Assembly (NCBI RefSeq): GCF_003385515.1
Contig: NZ_QNVT01000001.1
Coordinates: 310,001 to 374,000 of the forward strand
DNA from: Chryseobacterium pennae
Lineage (GTDB): Bacteria > Bacteroidota > Bacteroidia > Flavobacteriales > Weeksellaceae
Length of the DNA stretch: 64,000 bases
Direction of reading: 5' to 3'
Part shown: positions 23,799 through 32,037 of the stretch, piece after piece
How the letters are laid out: the number at the start of each line of letters is the position of its first letter
Position numbering within the stretch: position 1 is the first letter of the stretch
Position numbers and translations under genes: made by a program
Notes under the pieces: model-generated
The model's input: the letters and a program-made list of their open reading frames with translations, nothing else
Told to the model about the DNA's origin: nothing
Database searches by the model: none

Positions 23799-24557
23799 CT
23801 AGAGATCTTTTCCAAGGAAATAAAGCCCTTTCAGAGTATGAAGCCTATCCATTACATGAATTTTATCCGTTAAAGGCTTATATACATGAGAAACACCCCC
23901 TGTTGCCACAACAAAGCAATCATCGTTCACCTCATCATTGATCCGGTTGATAAAGCCTTCTACCATTCCCAGGAAACCGTATACCATTCCGCTTTGCATG
24001 CAGGTTACCGTATCTAATCCCAATACTGATTTAGGTCTTTTAAGTTCAATATCCGGAAGCTGAGCTGTCTGATGGATCAGAGAGTTTAAAGAGGTTACAA
24101 TCCCCGGAGCAATAATTACCCCCAAGGTTTCCCCAGTTTCTGCAACACAGCTTGCTGTAAGCGCTGTTCCAAAATCAATAACAATCTTTTTTCTGTTTGG
24201 ATAAAGATTATGAGCAGCTACAAGGTTCGCATAAATATCCGTCCCCATCTGCTTTGACTTCGCCACCACTGCTGACGGAGTTGTACGATCAACAATGATC
24301 GGTGTAACTCCATGGATCTTCTTGATTCCCGAACTCATCACTTTGGTAAGCTGAGGTACCACAGATCCAATGATTACCTTTTCTATTTCTTTTGGCTCAA
24401 CTTTATAAGTCTGATAAAGCATCAGCATCTGTACATAAAGCTCGTCTGCTGTTCTGTAAGGCTTTGTATTGATTACCCAGGAAATATCACAATTATCACC
24501 ATTAAAAAGACCAAATCTGATATTACTGTTCCCTACATTTATTACAATTGAATTCAT
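23799..24557 (-). CDS. coaX: Pantothenate kinase, type III
   Basis: A 252-residue enzyme that phosphorylates pantothenate in the first step of CoA synthesis. The ASKHA-type nucleotide fold is shown by the first phosphate loop (INVGNSNIRFGLF, residues 5-17), GSVVPQL (about 64-70), the catalytic Asp region 'M-G-T-D-I-Y-A-N' and 'I-D-F-G-T-A-L-T' (about 127-134). This matches type III kinases, which are not inhibited by CoA and usually need a monovalent cation. A terminator of the next minus-strand gene lies just upstream. Assignment secure. Confidence 0.93.
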   Translation of the reverse strand: MNSIVINVGNSNIRFGLFNGDNCDISWVINTKPYRTADELYVQMLMLYQTYKVEPKEIEKVIIGSVVPQLTKVMSSGIKKIHGVTPIIVDRTTPSAVVAKSKQMGTDIYANLVAAHNLYPNRKKIVIDFGTALTASCVAETGETLGVIIAPGIVTSLNSLIHQTAQLPDIELKRPKSVLGLDTVTCMQSGMVYGFLGMVEGFINRINDEVNDDCFVVATGGVSHVYKPLTDKIHVMDRLHTLKGLYFLGKDL

Positions 24558-24611
24558 TATATTTTAACAGGCTAGGATTTGAAAAAATTTGAGTTCCAAA
24601 TTTATAAAAAA

Positions 24612-24643
24612 ATAAAAGGAGTACTTACAAATACTCCTTTTAT
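24612..24643 (-). terminator. Terminator of the M1 peptidase gene
   Basis: ATAAAAGGAGTA (24612-24623) pairs with TACTCCTTTTAT (24632-24643). On the minus strand it is followed by a T-run, 17 bases past the stop at 24660. Confidence 0.8.
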
Positions 24644-24659
24644 CTCTATGTTGATCTTT

Positions 24660-26498
24660 TTATTTTACTTCTACAAAGTTATCTTCCATATTTACATCTG
24701 CAATTCTCTGACTAAAATCAATTCCTAATACAGACAATTGAGATTTTGTATAAGGAACCGTGATCGTATACTCTTTCTGCGTCCAAGGCCAGTAAGGCAT
24801 TGTCTTGAATTCTCCGTAAGCATCTTTCTCTTTCCAGGTATGGGTCATATTCAATGGAATCTGATAAGTAACAATCTTCTTATCTGTAGTCATTACACTG
24901 AAATCAACCGGCATCGGAACCTGACCGTTATTAACAAGGGTAATTGTTGTAGATTTCGCATCATACTTTACATCCTTAATTCCGTAATCGATCGTTTTGG
25001 TGGTATTGATCCAATAATTGTGGAACCATTTTAAATCCATTCCTGAAACCTTTTGAGCAATGTGAAGAAAATCTCTGTCTGAAGGGTGTTTCATGCTCCA
25101 TTGGTCATAATATTGCTTTAAAGTCTCTGCAAGATTCTGTTCTCCCATGATATATCCCAGCTGTACCAGGTACAATTCTCCTTTTACATAAGAAGCATAC
25201 GTATAAGATGTTCCGTTATCATGGTGATCTCCTAACCACACAGCCGGTTCTTCAATTCCTTTTTTAACGAAGTTTCTGTATGCATTCAAAGTATTGGCAA
25301 ACGGATTCGGAAGTTCTTCCGGGAACAGCTGGTACATGGTATAACCTTCTGCATAGCTGGTAAAGCCTTCATCCATCCATGGGCGTACAGATTCATTCGT
25401 AGCAAGCATCTGCTGATACCATGAGTGAGAACCTTCGTGAGCCATTAGCCCCATCAGCCCTTTGATATCTTTAGCCTCACCCAGAATCATGGTACACATT
25501 CCGTATTCCATTCCACCGTCACCTCCCTGAATGAAAGCATAAGTAGGGTATACATATTTTCCGAAATGAGAATTCATAATCTGGAAATACTTGGTAATAT
25601 AAGGCTGAGCTTCACTCCATACTTTCGTTTTATCATTTTTCTGATAGACTAAATATACTTTTGGCCCTTCAGGAACATTAAAGCTTTCTACAGAATAATC
25701 TCTGTCTGCACTCCATGCAAAATCAAGGATATTTTTGGCAGTCCATTTCCATGTGGCTTTCTTATCTTTTTCTGCTTTGATCTTTGCAGCAGCATCATAA
25801 CCTTTTACCTCAGCTGGATTTTCAAGAATTCCTCCTGCTCCTACTACATAATCCTTATTGATTTTAATAGTTACATCAAAATCAGAGAAAGGCGCATGGA
25901 ATTCTCTTCCCAGATAATCAAATGTTGCCCAGCCATCATAGTCATATTCGGCAATTTTTGGATACCATTGTGTCATGGTCATATCCACCCCCTCTCTGTT
26001 ATTTCTTCCACTTCTTCTGATCTGCTGAGGAATTACAGCATCCCAATCCATCATAAAAGTTGTTGTAGAGCCTGGTTTAATAGGATCTGCCAGATATACT
26101 TTCATAATCGTTTCCTGAACTTCAAATTTCAGATCTTTACCATTCTGTTTGATCCAGTGAATATTCTGAGCGCCTTCCTGATCTTTTGGAATGGAAGACA
26201 GTGTTGAGATTCCGTTTTTCTGCAACCTTCCGTCACCATTTTTCCCTTGGGAAGAAACTCTCTGATCCATCATGGAATTAGGCTTAAAAGCATTCCAATA
26301 CAGGTGGAAATACACTACATTAAGCTCATCCGGTGAGTTATTGGTGTATTCTAAAGTTTGTTTTCCCTGATAGGTAAATTTTTCAGCATTGACATCGATA
26401 TCCATCTTGTACTTCGCAGCCTGCTGATAATAAGCTCCTTGCTGAGCCTGAAATTGTGAAATGATAAACGCAAAAATGATTGCAGCCGATTTTCTCAT
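24660..26498 (-). CDS. Secreted M1-family metallopeptidase
   Basis: A 612-residue aminopeptidase-type protein with a signal peptide (MRKSAAIIFAFIISQFQAQ). The gluzincin motif is HEGSH, with the third ligand Glu 18 residues on in MDEGFTSYAE, the usual M1 layout. A preceding G-G-M-E-Y segment is the exopeptidase GxMEN-like block, here with Tyr after Glu in place of the usual Asn, which is typical of a Bacteroidetes subgroup. The N-terminal beta domain and C-terminal beta tail ('I-T-L-V-N-N-G-Q-V-P-M-P-V-D') complete the family architecture. Periplasmic or outer-membrane peptide degradation is likely. Confidence 0.9.
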   Translation of the reverse strand: MRKSAAIIFAFIISQFQAQQGAYYQQAAKYKMDIDVNAEKFTYQGKQTLEYTNNSPDELNVVYFHLYWNAFKPNSMMDQRVSSQGKNGDGRLQKNGISTLSSIPKDQEGAQNIHWIKQNGKDLKFEVQETIMKVYLADPIKPGSTTTFMMDWDAVIPQQIRRSGRNNREGVDMTMTQWYPKIAEYDYDGWATFDYLGREFHAPFSDFDVTIKINKDYVVGAGGILENPAEVKGYDAAAKIKAEKDKKATWKWTAKNILDFAWSADRDYSVESFNVPEGPKVYLVYQKNDKTKVWSEAQPYITKYFQIMNSHFGKYVYPTYAFIQGGDGGMEYGMCTMILGEAKDIKGLMGLMAHEGSHSWYQQMLATNESVRPWMDEGFTSYAEGYTMYQLFPEELPNPFANTLNAYRNFVKKGIEEPAVWLGDHHDNGTSYTYASYVKGELYLVQLGYIMGEQNLAETLKQYYDQWSMKHPSDRDFLHIAQKVSGMDLKWFHNYWINTTKTIDYGIKDVKYDAKSTTITLVNNGQVPMPVDFSVMTTDKKIVTYQIPLNMTHTWKEKDAYGEFKTMPYWPWTQKEYTITVPYTKSQLSVLGIDFSQRIADVNMEDNFVEVK

Positions 26499-26691
26499 TT
26501 AAAATTTAATTTTTTTTAAAGGTAAGTAATTTAAACAAAACCTTAAAATGTGGAGTTATAACAGGGTTTTGCTCTGTTTTAGATAACTTTCCATCTGTTT
26601 TGTTAAATGAACAGTAAGATTATTTTTTTAACTACGGATTACGCAGATTTTCACAGATGACCATCTGGTGTTGTCTTATCCGGCTAATACA

Positions 26692-27162
26692 TTATTGCTT
26701 TTGTAATAGTTTCTTGATAAGAGTAATCTGCCCCAGATGATAATATGCGTGCTCTATCATCCCGTCAATATTTCTTTGATACGTTCCATACTTTTGATCC
26801 ACAAACATTTCATCAAGCTTTGAATCCGGCATCTTTTCTAATAAAACGGCAAACTTCTCTGAGTCTGACCATAGCTTAGTCAGCAGCGCCTCCCAATGTT
26901 CCTGAGATTCTATGGGTGGGAGATCAAAACTGTACCTGTCTTTTATTTCCAGATTTCCTCCTTCAAAAACAGGAGTAATCCCGGCAATATAATAATCAAT
27001 ATGAAAAGTGAGCATAGCAATAGTATTTAAAGTACCAACCTTCGTTACAGCCTGTTCCCATGTTACATCAGAAAGCTGATCTTTAAAATTGGTATTGGCA
27101 ATCCAGAGGCCGTCTAGCAAAACTTCTCTGAATCTTTTGGCTAATTGTAATACAGAACTCAT
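26692..27162 (-). CDS. DinB-like (DUF1572/DfsB) protein
   Basis: A 156-residue four-helix protein of the DinB/YfiT superfamily. Motifs include 'W-E-Q-A-V-T-K-V-G-T-L-N-T-I-A-M-L-T-F-H-I-D-Y-Y' (about 35-57; the His is a likely metal ligand) and the late 'I-D-G-M-I-E-H-A-Y-Y-H-L-G-Q-I-T-L-I-K-K-L' block (about 130-150) with two further His. Members are metal-binding; some are thiol transferases, most are uncharacterised. The start at ATG 27162 is used rather than the TTG six bases earlier. Despite the family name it is not a DNA polymerase. Confidence 0.8.
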   Translation of the reverse strand: MSSVLQLAKRFREVLLDGLWIANTNFKDQLSDVTWEQAVTKVGTLNTIAMLTFHIDYYIAGITPVFEGGNLEIKDRYSFDLPPIESQEHWEALLTKLWSDSEKFAVLLEKMPDSKLDEMFVDQKYGTYQRNIDGMIEHAYYHLGQITLIKKLLQKQ

Positions 27163-27226
27163 GATCAATATGTTTTTCTAAAGATAAGTAATTAAAATAT
27201 TGATCTAGATCTTGCAGATAACACTA

Positions 27227-27259
27227 AGCCTTGTCAAGGTTTAAAACCTTGACAAGGCT
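27227..27259. repeat. Palindromic intergenic repeat (CCTTGTCAAGG type), copy 2
   Basis: Perfect 16-bp arms (27227-27242 and 27244-27259) around a single base. The 13 innermost bases of the arms are identical to copy 1 at 4303-4341. Confidence 0.8.
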
Positions 27260-27286
27260 CAATATCCTAAGTATTTAAAACAAAAA

Positions 27287-27315
27287 AAGCCTCAGATGTA
27301 AAACACCTGAGGCTT
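27287..27315 (-). terminator. Terminator of the DUF6909-like gene
   Basis: AAGCCTCAG (27287-27295) pairs with CTGAGGCTT (27307-27315). On the minus strand it is followed by TTTTTT, 23 bases past the stop at 27338. Confidence 0.8.
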
Positions 27316-27337
27316 ATATTATAATATGAAATTACAA

Positions 27338-29029
27338 TTATTTCTTAGCAGAAACTTCTTTTTTTCCGCTTTTTAAGATCTTTTCAAGGATTCTTAAAGT
27401 AATCAGATACGTTGGCTTCACTCCTGTAAGGCCTAAACCTCCTGAAGATAGGGTACTTCCTGTTTCCAAAGGATTATCTGAAGCATAGTATGCATAGCAA
27501 ACAAACAGATCCGGTGAAATATGATGTCTGATTTTAGAAGCTACCTGAATCGCTTTCTGATAATGAGCTCCTTCCATTTCAAGACCAATCGCTTTCCATG
27601 AAGTGTTCATGAAGTAAGATAAAATATCCTTATTCTGAAGCGATGTTCCTAAAACAGTAATCATCGGACCTTCAAATGCTTTCAGTTCATCATCATTAAA
27701 ATCATCAAGCTTCAATGCATTTTCAAAAGGATAGTTATCAGCAGTTCCTTCAAAGATGTGAGAAGTCGGGATCATAATATCTCCTTTTTCTCCGGTAAGG
27801 ATACCTGCTTTCCCCATAATAGAAACAGATTTTACATGCATCATGTATACTTCTCCTTTATGTTCGTAAGGCTTCAGCAATTCATCCATTACCTCAAAAG
27901 CCTGTTCTCCGAAAGCATAATCAAATACCATCACCACATCATCCCCTCCAAACTTACAGTCAGCAAACGGGGTATTCTTCAGATTCATCTTACTAAGATC
28001 AATAATCTGTACATCGATATTACTTCCGCTTTTATCCGCAATATGAATCATTCCTTCGTCTAAAGCATACTTCAATACCTTATCACGAAGTTCTTTTTTG
28101 TTTGAAATCTCTTCATACAGTTTATAATCCACTTCGTTATTATGCTTCTTTTTAAGGGCATCATTCGCATAAAGCATATTTTTCACAGAGTGCATATTGG
28201 CAGAAATAATATGCAGTGGACGGGTATGAAGATTGTTTTCAAATAAAACCTCCTTCACTTTATTAGCCCACTTCTCTCCGAAATAGTGGTGCCCTACCCT
28301 TTCCTTTAATATAGCACTGAAATGAATTTCTCTCTCTGTAGTTCCCTTTGCATCTTCAAGACTTACTTTTGCTAGATTATACATGATTTTAAATAAACGG
28401 TCTGGGTTATTATCATCACCAAAAGTATTATAAGCTATTAATGTTTCATCAAAAGATCTTCCTATTAATGAAGAAAGGTGGATCAATGCCACTTCTTTTT
28501 CTTTTCTGCTGAATTTCTTTTCACCTTTCACTACCTCTTCAATAATTTTGAAGGCTCGTGTCGGCTTCCAGTTTTCGTCCTGAATGAATGCCAGGTTACG
28601 GATTTTATCAGCTTCTATAAATAGGAATGTAAGGTGAGTAAGAATGTCATAAATTTCGGAACGGCCTAAAAGAACCTCAATATTCATCTGGTGTTCGTCT
28701 ATTCTATAACAGTTTCTTCTTCTTTTCTTTGGAACAATAGGTTCGAAACTTCCTTTATCAAAACCTTCATCAGATGTAAGATGAATAAAAGCACATTCCT
28801 CAATCCCTTCCGGAAGCCTGTCTAATACATACATTAGACCATCAAGTTCCAATTTACTCGGGACACTCATGGTTCCATAAATTTCCGGATTGATGGTTTT
28901 CAACAAGCTTCTGATACTTTCTCCTGAAACACCTGCCGGTTTGAAAAATCCTCTATAAAATAAGTGTCTCATAGAGATATATAATCTTTCAATAGCTTCT
29001 GTTGTTTCTCTTGCTCTAGAATTTGTCAT
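27338..29029 (-). CDS. DUF6909-like protein with nucleoside-phosphorylase-type C-terminal half
   Basis: A 563-residue cytoplasmic protein starting MTNSRARETTEAIERL. The N-terminal 300 residues are helical and unassigned. From about 320 the sequence takes on features of AMP nucleosidase and purine nucleoside phosphorylase: G-K-A-G-I-L-T-G-E-K-G-D-I-M-I-P-T-S-H, then V-L-G-T-S-L-Q-N-K and G-L-E-M-E-G-A-H-Y, the last being the diagnostic 'E-M-E-G' ribose-binding block. I recall the whole as DUF6909; nucleoside hydrolysis is an inference. The start at 29029 follows a -7 box at 29045-29052, so the longer reading from 29068 is excluded. Confidence 0.65.
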   Translation of the reverse strand: MTNSRARETTEAIERLYISMRHLFYRGFFKPAGVSGESIRSLLKTINPEIYGTMSVPSKLELDGLMYVLDRLPEGIEECAFIHLTSDEGFDKGSFEPIVPKKRRRNCYRIDEHQMNIEVLLGRSEIYDILTHLTFLFIEADKIRNLAFIQDENWKPTRAFKIIEEVVKGEKKFSRKEKEVALIHLSSLIGRSFDETLIAYNTFGDDNNPDRLFKIMYNLAKVSLEDAKGTTEREIHFSAILKERVGHHYFGEKWANKVKEVLFENNLHTRPLHIISANMHSVKNMLYANDALKKKHNNEVDYKLYEEISNKKELRDKVLKYALDEGMIHIADKSGSNIDVQIIDLSKMNLKNTPFADCKFGGDDVVMVFDYAFGEQAFEVMDELLKPYEHKGEVYMMHVKSVSIMGKAGILTGEKGDIMIPTSHIFEGTADNYPFENALKLDDFNDDELKAFEGPMITVLGTSLQNKDILSYFMNTSWKAIGLEMEGAHYQKAIQVASKIRHHISPDLFVCYAYYASDNPLETGSTLSSGGLGLTGVKPTYLITLRILEKILKSGKKEVSAKK

Positions 29030-29044
29030 AAAATAAATTTCACA

Positions 29045-29052
29045 CAAATATA
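29045..29052 (-). promoter_or_regulatory. -7 box of the DUF6909-like gene
   Basis: Minus-strand TATATTTG, 15 bases before the ATG at 29029. Confidence 0.55.
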
Positions 29053-29162
29053 CGAAATCTTTGCCCATTTTATTTTAACTATCTTTTAATAAGTAGCTTA
29101 AATTCGCACAGGATTGCGGCATGTATCATGTAAAATGTATTTAGAGCTACCCTACCCTTTAA

Positions 29163-29280
29163 AACACCTTTAAATATTACATTTTAACCATTAAAAAAAA
29201 CAATCACCCCTATCAAAAACACCCCAAACAATTGTTTAATTTATATAAAATTTCACAACACCCCTGAAAATTTTAGGGGT
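29163..29280 (+). promoter_or_regulatory. AACACC repeats upstream of glnN
   Basis: AACACCTTTAAAT (29163), AACACCCCAAAC (about 29217) and AACACCCCTGAAAAT (29257-29271). The last is part of an interrupted palindrome, ACCCCT-G-AAAA-TTTT-AGGGGT (29260-29280), ending 27 bases before the glnN -7 box. Suggests a nitrogen-related operator. Confidence 0.5.
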
Positions 29281-29307
29281 CAAATCATTTTCATTTCATT
29301 TTTTTTG

Positions 29308-29315
29308 TAAATTTG
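29308..29315 (+). promoter_or_regulatory. -7 box of glnN
   Basis: TAAATTTG, 22 bases before the ATG at 29338. Confidence 0.65.
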
Positions 29316-29337
29316 CCCTATCAAAATCTACCCAAAT

Positions 29338-31533
29338 ATGTCAACCTTAAGATTCAAAGCATTAGAAACTCTTCCATTTAAGGATTTCAGAAAAGACAAC
29401 AATGTCGAAATCCCGGCGAAATTATCAGAACTATTCTGCCAAAATGTTTTCTCAGAAGAAACAATGAGAGAATATTTAACGAAAGAAGCATTCCAGTCTA
29501 TTATGGATGCGGTAAAAAAAGGGACTAAAATCCAGAGACACATTGCAGATCAGGTTGCCGTAGCAATGAAAGACTGGGCAATGAGTAAAGGAGTAACTCA
29601 CTATACTCACTGGTTTCAGCCTTTGACGGGTACAACTGCCGAAAAACACGATTCTTTCTTCACCCCTATCGAAGGAGGCAGAGCGATAGAAAGATTCAGC
29701 GGAAACTTATTGATCCAGCAGGAACCGGATGCGTCTTCTTTCCCGAATGGAGGAATCAGAAACACTTTCGAAGCCAGAGGTTATACAGCTTGGGACCCTA
29801 CTTCTCCGGCTTTCATTATGGGAACTACATTATGTATTCCTTCAATCTTCATCTCTTATACTGGAGAAACTTTAGATTATAAAGCACCTCTTTTAAGGGC
29901 TTTAAATGCTGTAGACGAAGCTGCAACCAGCGTAATGCAGTATTTTGATAAAAACGTAACAAAAGTAACTCCCACTTTAGGTTGGGAACAAGAATATTTC
30001 CTGGTTGATTCAGCATTATACCAATCACGTCCGGATCTTGTATTAACAGGTAAAACTTTGTTAGGACACTCTCCTGCAAAAGGACAGCAATTAGATGACC
30101 ATTACTTCGGTTCTATCCCTACAAGGGTAATGAACTTCATGAAAGAACTGGAAATCGAATGTATGAAGCTGGGAATCCCTGCAACAACAAGACACAATGA
30201 GGTAGCTCCAAATCAATTTGAATTGGCTCCTATGTTTGAAGAAGTAAATGTTGCTGTAGATCATAACTCTTTATTGATGGATATCATGGCAAGAGTTGCT
30301 CACAAGCACCATTTCCATATTTTGTTCCATGAAAAGCCATTCGCAGGGGTAAACGGAAGCGGAAAGCACAACAACTGGTCTTTAGCAACTGATACTGGTG
30401 AAAACCTGTTAAGCCCGGGAAAAAACCCTAAGAAAAACTTACAGTTCTTAACATTCTTCGTGAACACAATTAAAGCTGTTTACGAGTATGCAGATCTTTT
30501 AAGAGCAAGTATCGCTTCTGCAAGTAACGACCATAGATTAGGTGCTAATGAAGCTCCACCGGCAATTATCTCCGTATTTATCGGAAGTCAGTTATTCAGT
30601 GTATTAGAAGAACTTGAAAAAGTAACTAACGGAAAATTATCTCCTGAAGAAAAAACAGAACTAAAATTAAATGTAGTTGGAAAAATCCCTGAAATTCTAC
30701 TGGACAATACAGATAGAAACAGAACTTCTCCATTTGCATTTACAGGAAATAAATTTGAGATCAGAGCGGTAGGATCATCTGCAAACTGTGCAGAATCTAT
30801 GACGGTAATGAATACGATTGCAGCAAAGCAATTAGGTGATTTCAAAAAAGAAGTAGATGCTTTGATCGAAACAGGACTGAAGAAAGACGAAGCTATTTTC
30901 AATATATTAAGAGAATACATCAAACAGTGCAAAAGCATTATGTTTGAAGGTGACGGATATTCTGACGACTGGGCAAAAGAAGCTAAAAAAAGAGGGTTGA
31001 ATAATCTGAAAACCACTCCAGAAGCTCTTAAGCAGGAAATGGATAAAAAATTCCTTGATCTTTATGAAGAAATGGGAATCTTTAACCACAGAGAAGTGGA
31101 AGCAAGAAACGAGATTAAACTAGAGAAATACTCTACTGTTATTGATATTGAAGCGAGAGTGTTGAGTGACATCGCAAGAAATCACATTATTCCTTCCGCT
31201 TTAAATTATCAGAACAGATTAATTGAGAACGTTAAGGGTCTTAAGGATATCTTCGGAGATAAAGAATTTAAACCGTTGGCAAAAGAACAGATGAGCCTAA
31301 TCACCAGCATTTCTGAAAATGTTTCAAAAATCAAGCTGGGTGTTGAAGATCTTATCAAAGCCAGAGAAGCGGCAAAAAGCATATCAGACAGCCAAAAGCA
31401 GGCAGAAGTATACTGCAACAAAGTAAAACCTTTATTTGACGGTATCAGAGAAGCATCTGACAACCTTGAAATGATGGTAGACGATGAGCTTTGGCCGATG
31501 ACGAAATACAGAGAGATGTTGTTTACAAAATAA
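29338..31533 (+). CDS. glnN: Glutamine synthetase, type III
   Basis: A 731-residue GSIII, the large form typical of Bacteroidetes. It joins glutamate and ammonia using ATP. Type III markers are an N-terminal extension with 'T-H-Y-T-H-W-F-Q-P-L-T-G-x-T-A-E-K-H-D-S-F' (about 91-111), 'W-E-Q-E-Y-F-L-V-D' (215-223), the H-N-E-V-A-P-N-Q-F-E-L-A-P block (about 285-297), G-K-H-N-N-W-S and 'G-A-N-E-A-P-P-A-I-I-S' near 402. The whole family length is present. The upstream AACACCC repeats and palindrome suggest nitrogen-responsive control. A strong terminator follows. Assignment secure. Confidence 0.95.
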   Translation: MSTLRFKALETLPFKDFRKDNNVEIPAKLSELFCQNVFSEETMREYLTKEAFQSIMDAVKKGTKIQRHIADQVAVAMKDWAMSKGVTHYTHWFQPLTGTTAEKHDSFFTPIEGGRAIERFSGNLLIQQEPDASSFPNGGIRNTFEARGYTAWDPTSPAFIMGTTLCIPSIFISYTGETLDYKAPLLRALNAVDEAATSVMQYFDKNVTKVTPTLGWEQEYFLVDSALYQSRPDLVLTGKTLLGHSPAKGQQLDDHYFGSIPTRVMNFMKELEIECMKLGIPATTRHNEVAPNQFELAPMFEEVNVAVDHNSLLMDIMARVAHKHHFHILFHEKPFAGVNGSGKHNNWSLATDTGENLLSPGKNPKKNLQFLTFFVNTIKAVYEYADLLRASIASASNDHRLGANEAPPAIISVFIGSQLFSVLEELEKVTNGKLSPEEKTELKLNVVGKIPEILLDNTDRNRTSPFAFTGNKFEIRAVGSSANCAESMTVMNTIAAKQLGDFKKEVDALIETGLKKDEAIFNILREYIKQCKSIMFEGDGYSDDWAKEAKKRGLNNLKTTPEALKQEMDKKFLDLYEEMGIFNHREVEARNEIKLEKYSTVIDIEARVLSDIARNHIIPSALNYQNRLIENVKGLKDIFGDKEFKPLAKEQMSLITSISENVSKIKLGVEDLIKAREAAKSISDSQKQAEVYCNKVKPLFDGIREASDNLEMMVDDELWPMTKYREMLFTK

Positions 31534-31556
31534 CTCTGTAAAGTTCCATATTAGTT

Positions 31557-31590
31557 AAATTCCTCAGTTTTCTGAGGAATTTTTTTATTC
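31557..31590 (+). terminator. Terminator of glnN
   Basis: AAATTCCTCAG (31557-31567) pairs with CTGAGGAATTT (31572-31582), loop TTTT, then a T-run. Confidence 0.85.
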
Positions 31591-31716
31591 CCTTACGATG
31601 ATCAAGGATGGTTTTGTTAAGATTTTGATCACTTCATATCAAAAAAAGAGTTTTAAAATCCCGTTTTATATAATAATAAGAGATATTATTTAAAGCAATA
31701 AGCAAAACAAAGCTCA

Positions 31717-31777
31717 AACACCCATGAAATAAAGGTTTTTTTAAAATTTATTTTGTTTTTTTAACACCCTTGAAAAT
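31717..31777 (+). repeat. Two more AACACCC-type repeats in the glnN-nlpC gap
   Basis: AACACCCATGAAAT (31717-31730) and AACACCCTTGAAAAT (31763-31777) resemble the copy at 29257-29271. The 500-base gap 31534-32037 otherwise holds no gene. Confidence 0.5.
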
Positions 31778-31849
31778 TAGAGTTTTAAATTACAAAACAT
31801 GATTTATAGAAGAATATCGATGAATTTTGTTAAAGAATCTTAATAAAAA

Positions 31850-31892
31850 AAACCGCAGGATTACCAAAAATAGGCGGTTGCGGTTTATTTTT
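31850..31892 (+). terminator. Hairpin with T-run in the glnN-nlpC gap
   Basis: AAACCGCA (31850-31857) pairs with TGCGGTTT (31879-31886), followed by TATTTTT. It may end a short unannotated transcript. Confidence 0.5.
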
Positions 31893-31893
31893 C

Positions 31894-31920
31894 TTTAACA
31901 TATGTAAATAATATGTTAAA
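31894..31920. promoter_or_regulatory. Inverted repeat upstream of the NlpC lipoprotein
   Basis: TTTAACATAT (31894-31903) and ATATGTTAAA (31911-31920) are perfect 10-bp arms with a 7-base spacer, about 60 bases before the -7 box. Probably an operator. Confidence 0.45.
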
Positions 31921-31978
31921 TAGTGTTAAAATAAGATCCTGACAATTATCATATCAGGGGTCTTTAGCTCGGAATCTC

Positions 31979-31986
31979 TACTTTTG
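31979..31986 (+). promoter_or_regulatory. -7 box of the NlpC lipoprotein gene
   Basis: TACTTTTG, with ATCAGGGG (31953-31960) upstream at a distance like that in the hemA promoter. The ATG is at 32038. Confidence 0.6.
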
Positions 31987-32037
31987 TATTGCTTTTGAAA
32001 ATAAATATTCCAATTTAACACGGTTAATCAAGTATAT

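Noticed and set aside
26692..27162. DinB DNA polymerase IV
   Set aside because: The protein belongs to the unrelated metal-binding DinB/YfiT four-helix superfamily; no polymerase motifs.
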